From assembly GCA_031267075.1 (NCBI GenBank), contig JAIRZU010000013.1:1-6179 (forward strand): 6,179 nt of DNA, read 5' to 3'. Positions 1 through 6,148 of the stretch are shown here, piece after piece; position 1 is the stretch's first letter, and the number at the start of each line of letters is the position of its first letter. A model generated the notes under the pieces. It worked only from the letters and a program-made list of their open reading frames with translations. It ran no database searches and was not told the DNA's origin. The translations under genes and the position numbers were made by a program. Source of the stretch: Holosporales bacterium (GTDB lineage: Bacteria > Pseudomonadota > Alphaproteobacteria > RUG11792).

Positions 1-12
1 ACGAACAAAACA

Positions 13-27
13 TTAACAAATAGTTAA
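13..27. promoter_or_regulatory. CtrA-type box, perfect TTAA-N7-TTAA
   Basis: The sequence TTAACAAATAGTTAA matches the full CtrA recognition pattern TTAA-N7-TTAA exactly. It is also a 6-bp inverted repeat (ATTAAC/GTTAAT, 12-28). CtrA is the conserved alphaproteobacterial response regulator, present in Anaplasmataceae, that binds this pattern at promoters and origins. The box lies 337 bases before the kinase-like gene, so it may instead serve a gene to the left of the window. In AT-rich DNA such a match can arise by chance; the matching box on the far side of dnaE strengthens the call. Confidence 0.45.
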
Positions 28-144
28 TTTAGCACATTTTTTCAGTCCTTTTTTTAGCCCTAGTGCTCTAGGCACGTTCTTCATACATTTCTACCAGCTA
101 CAACGAATGGGCAAAGTCCCCTATCGTGGGGGGATTGGATGACT

Positions 145-294
145 CTAGACAGGATGACTTTCCCAGGAATTGCGCGGTGGAATTTTTTCTTGAGGGCGGT
201 GGAGAGGTGTGTATGCTTTGCCATAGTCTGGGTAGCGATATGTATATAGGCCGGTGAAAAATTTTCCCATAGAGGAGGCGATATCTGTTATCAT
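145..294 (-). pseudogene. Doubtful small ORF or gene remnant, 49 codons
   Basis: An open frame runs on the minus strand from an ATG at 292-294 to TAG at 145-147. The frame stays open back to position 360, so 71 codons lack a stop. The peptide has a protein-like composition, including the segment FFTGLYTYRYPDYGKAY, and no low-complexity character. There is no Shine-Dalgarno sequence before the ATG or before the internal ATG at 268-270, and I recognise no family. It may be a chance ORF, a small unrecognised gene, or the decayed end of an old gene. It would be divergent from the kinase-like gene. Confidence 0.2.
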
Positions 295-354
295 TTCATC
301 TATGGTGTCGTTTGTAATTAACCATGGGATCGTAGTTCTTGAAGTGGAAAGAGT

Positions 355-360
355 AGGAAG
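355..360 (+). promoter_or_regulatory. Ribosome binding site for the kinase-like gene
   Basis: AGGAAG ends three bases before the ATG at 364, with its AGGA core five bases before that ATG. This supports the upstream start over the alternative ATG at 427, which has no comparable purine-rich site in front of it. Confidence 0.5.
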
Positions 361-363
361 CTA

Positions 364-981
364 ATGAATGTATCATCTGAAGGGTTTGCTCCGCCGTCTC
401 GGCCAGCGTCACCAATTGTCAGTTTTATGCCACCTAAGCCCATAGTGATTGTGGGTTTGGTTGGTTGTGGGAAGACGAGCATAGGCAAGAGGCTCGCCAA
501 AAGATTTGATCTACCGTTCAGTGATTCTGATCAGGAGGTAGAGGCCGCTGCTGGCTGCTCCATAGGAGATATAGATTCTATCTTCGGTGAGGGCACGATG
601 AAGACCGGGGAATACAAAGTCCTCACCAGGCTAATCAATCAGCAGACTCAAGTTGTAGCCACTGGGTGCACCTCGTTCTCGTACGATAAAACGAGGGAGC
701 TTGTTAAGGAGAAGGCTATCTCTGTCTGGCTTAAGGCAGATCTCCCAACCCTTCTCATGAGGGTTACTGGTAGGAAGGGTAGGCCACTACTCGAGATCGG
801 ACGCGAGGAGGAGATCCTGACCGATATGATGAATGTGCAGTACCCGCTTTTCGAGGAGGCCGATGTATGTGTGCAGACGTACGATGAGCCAGCTAATATC
901 ACTGTGGATAGGGTCATAATCGCTATCAGTGAATTCATCAAGCAGCAGTATCCTGATTATCATGTACTGAAATCGGTTTGA
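364..981 (+). CDS. aroK: Shikimate-kinase-fold P-loop kinase with altered substrate site
   Basis: A 205-residue cytoplasmic protein of the shikimate kinase family, whose classical members phosphorylate shikimate with ATP. Seen directly: Walker A loop GLVGCGKT at 31-38, the D-x-D pair D54/D56, and the lid motif GRPLL with R140. These align well with AroK, but several expected shikimate contacts differ. By alignment to the Mycobacterium tuberculosis enzyme from memory, the FR pair is M79-K80, the GGG loop is G101-C102-T103, the R of R-x-P-L-Y is Q159, and the Phe of 'EIF' is D71. ATP binding is therefore probably intact while the acceptor is uncertain. No aroB or other aro gene is adjacent. The ATG at 364 is chosen for its ribosome site and adds about 21 residues before the usual family start; the ATG at 427 (residue 22) is the alternative. 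The MFS gene starts 10 bases downstream. Family assignment is firm; the shikimate activity implied by the name is not. Confidence 0.85.
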   Translation: MNVSSEGFAPPSRPASPIVSFMPPKPIVIVGLVGCGKTSIGKRLAKRFDLPFSDSDQEVEAAAGCSIGDIDSIFGEGTMKTGEYKVLTRLINQQTQVVATGCTSFSYDKTRELVKEKAISVWLKADLPTLLMRVTGRKGRPLLEIGREEEILTDMMNVQYPLFEEADVCVQTYDEPANITVDRVIIAISEFIKQQYPDYHVLKSV

Positions 982-985
982 GGGA
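980..985 (+). promoter_or_regulatory. Ribosome binding site overlapping the kinase stop codon
   Basis: GAGGGA overlaps the last two bases of the upstream TGA (979-981) and lies six bases before the TTG at 992. It decides that non-ATG start and suggests coupled translation of the two genes. Confidence 0.55.
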
Positions 986-991
986 TAAGCT

Positions 992-2191
992 TTGAAGCTT
1001 AGCGAGATTTTCTCTTCCCCCAACAGAGGGGTTTTAGCCGCTCTTTGCTGGATGCATTTTTTCTGGGGCATGGCCTCGTCTATGGTCTTTTCACTGCTTC
1101 CGATTTTCATAGTTGAAGAGCTGGGGGGGAGCAGTGCTTCCTTCGGAGTCCTCGAGGGAGCCGTTGTTTTCATATCATTCCTCGCTAAGGTTTTTGCTGG
1201 TTTCGTCATGGATGCATTCAAGCGGAAGCTGCCTATGCTGAGGGTTGGGACGGCACTCACTGTGTGCGGTAAATTGTTTCTTGCCTGCGCTCCGAATGTG
1301 TTCTTTGTGTTCATTGCAAAGTCGCTGGATAGGTTTGCAAGCGGCCTGAGACAGGCTTCATCAACAGCAATGCTAGCTGGAGTTGAGATGCCGCACGGAT
1401 TCGTATTCTCACTCAGATACACTATGAACCTGAGTGGCTTTCTGATTGGCTCGCTCATCACATCATCTGCAGTGCATTTCGCTGGAGCAAGCTACCGCTC
1501 GATATTCATAGCATCCGTCATACCTACCATCATCGCCCTCTTCATCCTGCAGAAAAAGATCAAGTGTGATGGAGAGTACGAAGCTAAAGAGGAACGAAAG
1601 TGGGACATCAAGGATATCGCACTCCTTCCAAGAGAGTACTGGACATTCATGGTAGTCGCCATCCTGTTGTTGTTCAATAGATTCAGTGAGGGGTTCATTA
1701 CTCTTAAAGCGAAGTCCGTCCTCCCAGGACATACCGAGCTCCTCCCCGTATTCATGTCAATATACGAGGTTTGTGGAGCATGCGTCGCTATCCCAATTGG
1801 GAGGTTGTTCGATAAGGCAGATAGGAAGAAGGTTCTGACCTTTGGGATTATATTGTTGGTCGTAGCTGACATCTTTGGAATGTTCTCGAACTCGCTGTAC
1901 TCCGTCGTTTTGATATACATTTTTGCTGGGCTCCACATGGGGGCCACACAAGGAATAATGGCTGCCATCATCGCGAGAGCAGCTCCGCAGCGGCTGATCG
2001 GAACTGCGTTCGCTGTATTCTATATGGTCGAAGGTCTGACGGTGTTCTGTGCAAATGTCGTAGCAGGTCGATCATCTGGCCTTGCTGAGATCATCGGCAT
2101 CTCAGAAGCTTCCGGCCCATTTATCATCGGAAGCATCGCGAGCATCCTCGCAGTCTTTGCATTGCGTATATTCACGTCGCGAGGTGTGTAG
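992..2191 (+). CDS. Major Facilitator Superfamily transporter
   Basis: A 399-residue inner-membrane secondary transporter, the usual length for a 12-helix MFS protein. Hydrophobic segments fall at roughly 14-40, 51-73, 84-112, 143-163, 168-187, 216-230, 250-270, 280-297, 301-328, 335-358 and 374-393. The signature loop between helices 2 and 3 is GFVMDAFKRK (70-79), and its second-half counterpart is GRLFDKADRKK (270-280), the expected internal duplication. LDRFASGLRQASSTAML (112-128) is the helix 4 region of a bacterial drug/metabolite MFS group. NRFSEGFITLKA (229-240) in helix 7 places charged residues in the membrane. A polar loop, about 188-214, separates the two halves. The start is TTG, chosen for the GAGGGA site; the first in-frame ATG (residue 21) would cut into helix 1. 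The substrate cannot be read from sequence. Co-transcription with the kinase-like gene is likely. Confidence 0.88.
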   Translation: MKLSEIFSSPNRGVLAALCWMHFFWGMASSMVFSLLPIFIVEELGGSSASFGVLEGAVVFISFLAKVFAGFVMDAFKRKLPMLRVGTALTVCGKLFLACAPNVFFVFIAKSLDRFASGLRQASSTAMLAGVEMPHGFVFSLRYTMNLSGFLIGSLITSSAVHFAGASYRSIFIASVIPTIIALFILQKKIKCDGEYEAKEERKWDIKDIALLPREYWTFMVVAILLLFNRFSEGFITLKAKSVLPGHTELLPVFMSIYEVCGACVAIPIGRLFDKADRKKVLTFGIILLVVADIFGMFSNSLYSVVLIYIFAGLHMGATQGIMAAIIARAAPQRLIGTAFAVFYMVEGLTVFCANVVAGRSSGLAEIIGISEASGPFIIGSIASILAVFALRIFTSRGV

Positions 2192-2243
2192 CTTATCCGC
2201 ACGTACTTGGCTGAGTTGCGATTGATCAACATATCCCATCCTC

Positions 2244-2281
2244 AAAATAATTTCATCCATTAGAGGAGAAGATTATTTTTT
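2244..2281. terminator. Bidirectional hairpin terminator in the convergent gap
   Basis: AAAATAAT (2244-2251) pairs perfectly with ATTATTTT (2272-2279). The stem continues inward through TTC/GAA and TCC/GGA with one bulged base on each side (A2255, G2271), leaving the loop ATTAGA (2259-2264), about 14 pairs in all. On the plus strand the right arm runs into six T (2276-2281). On the minus strand the left arm ends in four T. It sits between the transporter stop (2191) and the dnaE stop (2310), as a shared terminator would. The stem is AT-rich, so efficiency is uncertain. Confidence 0.6.
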
Positions 2282-2309
2282 GATGGGGGAGTGTCTTAAC
2301 GCAGCTATT

Positions 2310-5300
2310 TCATTCCGGCCCATTGAGTGCTACGCCGTGGATTCTTGAGATTCTTTCTCTATCGTAGATCGAGATGTTTTTTTTGTATTTTGTATCGACT
2401 TCTGTCATCCTGCCATTTGGGTTGGTGATGAGGAAGGAGACGTTATTGTCACCATCTTCGATCTCCTCGAGTACGCTACACAACGTGTCTAGATCTGCAG
2501 ATCCGCTGAGGTACACATACAGCCTTTGAGTCTTCGTTATAGAATTGATGTTTTGAACTGACATTCCCACGAGCTTAGTGCTCTCGGCATCCTGCTGAAC
2601 TTCAACTTCCATAAGGATCGGAGAGCCAGCTACCAGGATTTCTTTTGCATCTAGATATAGCCTCGGAAAGACAGTAACTTCGAATGTGCCCTCTCTATCG
2701 GAAACGGTAATGAATGCATACTTTTGACCACTCTTAGCAAACTTCTCATGTTTAGAAATAAGCATACCAGCTACCGTTATGACTCCTCCCCGATACCTAT
2801 CGAAATCCTTGCTAGATGTAATTTTCCGTTTTTGAAGGAGTGACGAGTATATATCCATCGGGTGGGCACTGAGGTAAAACCCTATAGCGCTCCTCTCATT
2901 ATCGAGCTTCTCAATTGCATCCCATTCTGGGATATCTCTCAACTCGCAACAATCACTCTGATATGTGTCGAACAGCAATTTCTGCTTTGGGCCAGACTCT
3001 GTTCCGAATCTTACGAGCTGCTCTAGCGATTCCAATATCTGTCTACGATTGTTATGGATTGAGTCAAACGCCCCGGCTAACGTGAGAACTTCAATGTTGC
3101 GTATTGCCCCCTTCACGAATTGGACTCTCCTGAAGAAATCGAAAATATCTTTGAATTTGCCATGCTCTCTCCTTTCTGAAACGATGCTGCGCATTATGTA
3201 CATACCGCTTCCCCTGAGGCCGCCGAGTGCGTACCTAATTGCATTATTATCTTCGATTGTAAAATACTCATCCGACGTGTTTATATCTGGCGGGAGTATC
3301 TTGATGCCAGCGCGCCTCACGTCCTGAACGAACTTGGAAATTTTCTCTGTATGAAGGATGTCTATGTTCATCGATGCCACGTAAAACTCTTTTCTAAAAT
3401 TCGCCTTTAGGTAGGCGGTCTGGTACGATATCAATGCGTAAGCGGCGGCGTGGGATCTGTTGAATCCATACCCAGCGAACTTGCCCATGAGTGTAAATAC
3501 CTGGTCTGCCACATTTGAGTTGATTCCTTTCTCCTTGGCGCCCTCGAGGAAGACGACTCTGTTCTTAGCCATCTCTTCCTTGATTTTCTTCCCCATCGCT
3601 CTTCGCAGAATGTCGGCTGCCCCGAGGCTAAAGCCACCCATTTCCTGAGCGACCTTCATGACTTGCTCCTGGTATATCATTATGCCGTATGTGCTTTTCA
3701 AAATCGGCTCAAGTACCGGGTGCAGGTATTCGACCTTTTCCAGGCCGTGCTTTCTCGAAATGTAAGTTGGGATATTATCCATTGGCCCCGGCCTATACAG
3801 CGAGATGAGGGCCATGATGTCCTCTAAATTACCAGGCTTAAGCTTCTGTATGACATCCCGCATTCCGGTACTTTCAAGCTGGAACACCCCGATGACGTCA
3901 ACGTCACACATAAGCTTGAACGTATTTTCATCATCGAGGTTTATGGCTGAAATGTCAAGATCTATTTTCCTGTATCGCTTTATGAGGTCACATGCGTTCT
4001 TGATGAGGGTGAGTGTCTTTAGCCCTAGGAAGTCGAACTTAACCAACCCAGCTGACTCGATGTATTTCATGTTGATCTGTGTGATGGCCAGCTCTGTCTC
4101 TCCGTCGGAATACAGCGGAACCATCGTATCGATAGCGTCGCTTCCTATAACGATTCCAGCCGCGTGAAGTGAGGCGTGGCGGTAGAGCCCCTCCAACTGG
4201 AGGCTGGTGTTTATCAGCATTGCGACATTATCATCGGACTCCATCATATTTCGAATGAGTGGTTCGATCTCCAGGGCCTGCTTTAGATCAACTGGATTCA
4301 CGGCGTTTTGAGGGACGAGCTTCGAGATCTTATCAACCTGCCCATATGGCATTTGCATGACTCTCCCGACATCACGAATAACCGCTCTCGCCTGCAGCTT
4401 TCCAAAGGTAATGATGTGGGCAACTCTGTCTTTGCCGTACTTGTTCTGTACGTACCTTATCACCTCATCACGCCGATCCTGGCAGAAATCAATATCGAAA
4501 TCCGGCAGAGAAACGCGCTCTGGATTTATGAACCTTTCAAAGAACAGGTTGTAGTGGATGGGGTCGAGGTCAGTTATGAAGAGGCTCCAGGCTACGATTG
4601 AGCCGGCTCCAGATCCCCTTCCTGGGCCTACTGGAATATCGTGGTCTCGTGCCCATTTAACAAAGTCTGATACTACGAGGAAGTACCCGCTGAAGCCTGT
4701 GGATTTAATCAGGGCAAGCTCCTCCTTAAGCCGCTCTGCATAATTCTCAGGCACCTCCGAATCCCCCAGTCTTTGTTGGAGGCCGATCCGCGCCTGCTCC
4801 TCTAAAATATCACCCTCACTCAAACCTTCATAATCAGTTTCTTCCTTCGTCGATCCGGTACTCGAATGCTCATGTACCTCCTTGTACACTCCGCTTCTCT
4901 GCTCCGTGTCTCCTAGCAATAACTCTGATTCTGAAGGTTTCAATGATGACCCACAATCACCTTCCTGCTGCGTTGATCCGGTGGCTGCAAACCTGGGAAA
5001 CACTGGGGCTTTTTTTTCTGGAAAAAACGAGCATCTCTGTGCTATGATAGCTGTGTTGGTAGCGGCCTCTTTGATATCGCTAAACAGCTCAAACATCTCC
5101 TCAGTAGTTTTTAGGTAGTGCTCCTCGGTAACCATCCTCCTATCATCTACAGTTAGGTACGTTCCTTCAGCTATGCAGATCAATGCATCATGAGCCGTGT
5201 GCATCGCTTTATCGAGGAAGAACACCTCATTAGTCGCTACAAGTGGGATGTTGTTCTGGATTGCGAACTCGACAAAAAATGGCTCAGTTTCATACTCGTT

Positions 5301-5855
5301 TGGTTCGCCTGTGCGAGAGAGCTCAATGTAGAAACTGTCTCTAAAAAGGGCGTGTAGATCGATGAGAAGCTCATTGGCTTTATCATGGTTGCTGTGAGCG
5401 AATAGTGTGCCGGCTGGCCCTCTAGCCCCTCCACTTAGAGCTATGATTCCATCGTTGTATCTAGCCAGGTCAGCAAGGGTTATGAACTTCGTAGCCTCTT
5501 TATTTTCGATGTAGAAGCAGGTCATGAGCTTCAGCAGATTCCTGTAGCCAACTTCATTTTGAGCGAGTAGAATTAGCGGAGCTGTAACCCCCTCCACTCT
5601 TAAATCAAGTGATGTTCCTGGTATTGGCTGTACGCTGTGCGAAGTGCATTCCGATGAAAACTCGAGGATGCCGAACATGTTGTTCGTGTCGGTTACTGCG
5701 ACTGCAGGCATCTCAAGCTGGTTGCAGCGTCCGATAAGCTCCTTAATCTTTACGGCTCCTTCGCACAATGAGTATGCGCTATGTACGCGAAGATGTATAA
5801 ATCTGTCCACGAAGCAATAACCCAGGTGCGCAACCACACCGCACGATTCTACCAC
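2310..5855 (-). CDS. dnaE: DNA polymerase III alpha subunit (replicative polymerase)
   Basis: The catalytic subunit of the replicative polymerase, about 1181 residues when counted from GTG 5855. The PHP domain opens with FIHLRVHSAYSL (19-30); the second His of the active PHP H-x-H motif is R23, and T57 stands in TDTNN, so PHP proofreading is probably lost, as in other proteobacterial DnaE. The polymerase core shows GPGRGSGAGS (410-419), PDFDID (451-456) and KFDFLGL (third catalytic Asp, D608). GKFAGYGFNRSHAAAYA lies at 791-807. A clamp-binding motif QKLLF is at 958-962, an OB fold at about 1025-1075, and the tau-binding C-terminus follows. Residues about 289-350 are an extra acidic Ser/Thr-rich insertion with an internal repeat. 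The start is uncertain. The longest frame begins at TTG 5885, inside a repeat. GTG 5855 has the best ribosome site. GTG 5810 (MDRFIHLRVHS) best fits the family length. Two coding-strand A8 runs (5010-5017 and 2377-2384) are notable. Confidence 0.97.
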   Translation of the reverse strand: MVESCGVVAHLGYCFVDRFIHLRVHSAYSLCEGAVKIKELIGRCNQLEMPAVAVTDTNNMFGILEFSSECTSHSVQPIPGTSLDLRVEGVTAPLILLAQNEVGYRNLLKLMTCFYIENKEATKFITLADLARYNDGIIALSGGARGPAGTLFAHSNHDKANELLIDLHALFRDSFYIELSRTGEPNEYETEPFFVEFAIQNNIPLVATNEVFFLDKAMHTAHDALICIAEGTYLTVDDRRMVTEEHYLKTTEEMFELFSDIKEAATNTAIIAQRCSFFPEKKAPVFPRFAATGSTQQEGDCGSSLKPSESELLLGDTEQRSGVYKEVHEHSSTGSTKEETDYEGLSEGDILEEQARIGLQQRLGDSEVPENYAERLKEELALIKSTGFSGYFLVVSDFVKWARDHDIPVGPGRGSGAGSIVAWSLFITDLDPIHYNLFFERFINPERVSLPDFDIDFCQDRRDEVIRYVQNKYGKDRVAHIITFGKLQARAVIRDVGRVMQMPYGQVDKISKLVPQNAVNPVDLKQALEIEPLIRNMMESDDNVAMLINTSLQLEGLYRHASLHAAGIVIGSDAIDTMVPLYSDGETELAITQINMKYIESAGLVKFDFLGLKTLTLIKNACDLIKRYRKIDLDISAINLDDENTFKLMCDVDVIGVFQLESTGMRDVIQKLKPGNLEDIMALISLYRPGPMDNIPTYISRKHGLEKVEYLHPVLEPILKSTYGIMIYQEQVMKVAQEMGGFSLGAADILRRAMGKKIKEEMAKNRVVFLEGAKEKGINSNVADQVFTLMGKFAGYGFNRSHAAAYALISYQTAYLKANFRKEFYVASMNIDILHTEKISKFVQDVRRAGIKILPPDINTSDEYFTIEDNNAIRYALGGLRGSGMYIMRSIVSERREHGKFKDIFDFFRRVQFVKGAIRNIEVLTLAGAFDSIHNNRRQILESLEQLVRFGTESGPKQKLLFDTYQSDCCELRDIPEWDAIEKLDNERSAIGFYLSAHPMDIYSSLLQKRKITSSKDFDRYRGGVITVAGMLISKHEKFAKSGQKYAFITVSDREGTFEVTVFPRLYLDAKEILVAGSPILMEVEVQQDAESTKLVGMSVQNINSITKTQRLYVYLSGSADLDTLCSVLEEIEDGDNNVSFLITNPNGRMTEVDTKYKKNISIYDRERISRIHGVALNGPE
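4829..4988 (-). repeat. In-frame repeat insertion within dnaE
   Basis: This segment lies between the end of the PHP domain (KKAPVFPRF) and the start of the next domain (LEEQARIGL), where DnaE proteins normally have a short linker. It contains two copies of a unit 123 bases (41 codons) apart. TGSTQQEGD (residues 292-300) and TGSTKEETD (333-341) correspond, with about 24 of 31 bases identical when read from ACCGGATC. A further block, KPSESELLLGD (306-316), lies between them. The segment is acidic and Ser/Thr-rich, probably disordered, and in frame, so it is tolerated. Related blocks occur upstream of the gene at 5880-5955. Confidence 0.6.
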
Positions 5856-5863
5856 ACAATAGA

Positions 5864-5872
5864 CTTCCTTCC
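5864..5872 (-). promoter_or_regulatory. Candidate dnaE ribosome binding site
   Basis: On the minus strand GGAAGGAAG lies eight bases before the GTG at 5853-5855. It is the strongest Shine-Dalgarno match in the area. The TTG at 5885 has none, and the family-consistent GTG at 5810 has only a GGG about ten bases upstream. It favours the 5855 start but does not prove it. Confidence 0.4.
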
Positions 5873-5879
5873 ACACTCT

Positions 5880-5955
5880 CCACAATCAGTTTTTTGCTGA
5901 GCCGATCGGGGCTCGAATTACTCAGCGGGCTCTCCTAGAGATTCTGATTCTGGAG
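5880..5955 (-). repeat. Non-coding copy of the dnaE-insert repeat
   Basis: Two blocks match the dnaE insertion in the same orientation. Minus-strand block 5955-5931 (CTCCAGAATCAGA ... CTAGGAGA) corresponds to 4936-4909, with about 21 of 25 aligned bases and one 3-base gap. Block 5907-5880 (GATC ... CAGCA ... TGATTGTGG) corresponds to 4978-4951, with about 21 of 28 identical and no gap, and more loosely to the second unit at 4855-4829. Translated in the matching frame it reads PPESESLGEPAE, stop, then SAQQKTDCGE. It resembles the insert peptide on both sides of the stop, so it is a decayed copy and not a gene. A GCTGAG/CTCAGC inverted repeat (5896-5901, 5921-5926) lies inside it. Confidence 0.55.
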
Positions 5956-6003
5956 GCTATGCTGGAGTTGGCAGAAAACCTGCCGAAAGTTTATTTTCCA
6001 AAA

Positions 6004-6019
6004 TTAACGATTTTTTAAC
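6004..6019. promoter_or_regulatory. CtrA-type box, perfect TTAA-N7-TTAAC
   Basis: TTAACGATTTTTTAAC matches the complete extended CtrA pattern TTAA-N7-TTAAC. It lies 149-194 bases upstream of the candidate dnaE starts at 5855 and 5810, within the intergenic region. CtrA control of replication genes would fit its known role in alphaproteobacteria; binding here is inferred. Confidence 0.5.
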
Positions 6020-6120
6020 TTTTTTGTGCTACCCTAGGTGCCATCCCTAACCCCCGCCCACCTCTGTGGGGGACCGTCTCTCTCACCACTCGCGCCTATG
6101 CAACGGCATAGCCTTAGCAT

Positions 6121-6148
6121 ATCATAAAAAGATTGAAAAAACGTTAAC
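6121..6148 (-). promoter_or_regulatory. Candidate dnaE promoter overlapping a near-perfect CtrA box
   Basis: On the minus strand TATGAT (6126-6121) is a five-of-six match to the -10 hexamer. TTAACG (6147-6142) is a four-of-six -35 match, with a short 15-base spacer. On the plus strand the same DNA carries TTGA-N7-TTAAC (6133-6148), one base off the CtrA pattern, so the regulator site would cover the -35. Use for dnaE would imply a leader of over 250 bases. The box could equally serve a plus-strand gene beyond the right edge. Confidence 0.3.

Larger units (their letters stand above)
1..363. other. Intergenic region upstream of the kinase-like gene
   Basis: This stretch of over 300 bases has no convincing gene. 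It begins AT-rich, with a CtrA-type box at 13-27, then T-runs around 37-42 and 49-55, then a short perfect inverted repeat CCTAG-TGCT-CTAGG at 59-72. A C-run/G-run pair (TCCCC at 117-121, GGGGA near 130-134) could form another small hairpin. No hairpin is followed by a T-run in the right place to be an intrinsic terminator. A weak -10-like TGTAAT lies at 313-318 with a poor -35 match (TTATCA, 288-293) at long spacing, so the promoter of the downstream operon is not resolved. A 49-codon minus-strand ORF at 145-294 is listed separately. No tRNA or rRNA signature was seen. Confidence 0.6.

Noticed and set aside
787..1971. Long minus-strand open frames opposite the kinase-like gene and the transporter
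   Set aside because: They lie antisense to two well-recognised proteins. Their translations are low in recognisable motifs and rich in Ser/Met/Ile, as expected for reverse-strand shadows.
2965..5434. Plus-strand and second-frame open frames inside dnaE
   Set aside because: All are shadows of a continuous, motif-rich DnaE frame; none has a clear ribosome site or domain.
5896..5926. GCTGAG/CTCAGC hairpin next to a T-run, as a terminator
   Set aside because: The T-run lies 5' of the hairpin on the plus strand and reads as A on the minus strand, so neither orientation gives an intrinsic terminator. It belongs to the repeat copy.
6057..6070. CCCAC-CTCT-GTGGG hairpin as a terminator or structured RNA gene
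   Set aside because: The stem is only five pairs, no T-run follows, and no known RNA family signature could be recognised in the surroundings.
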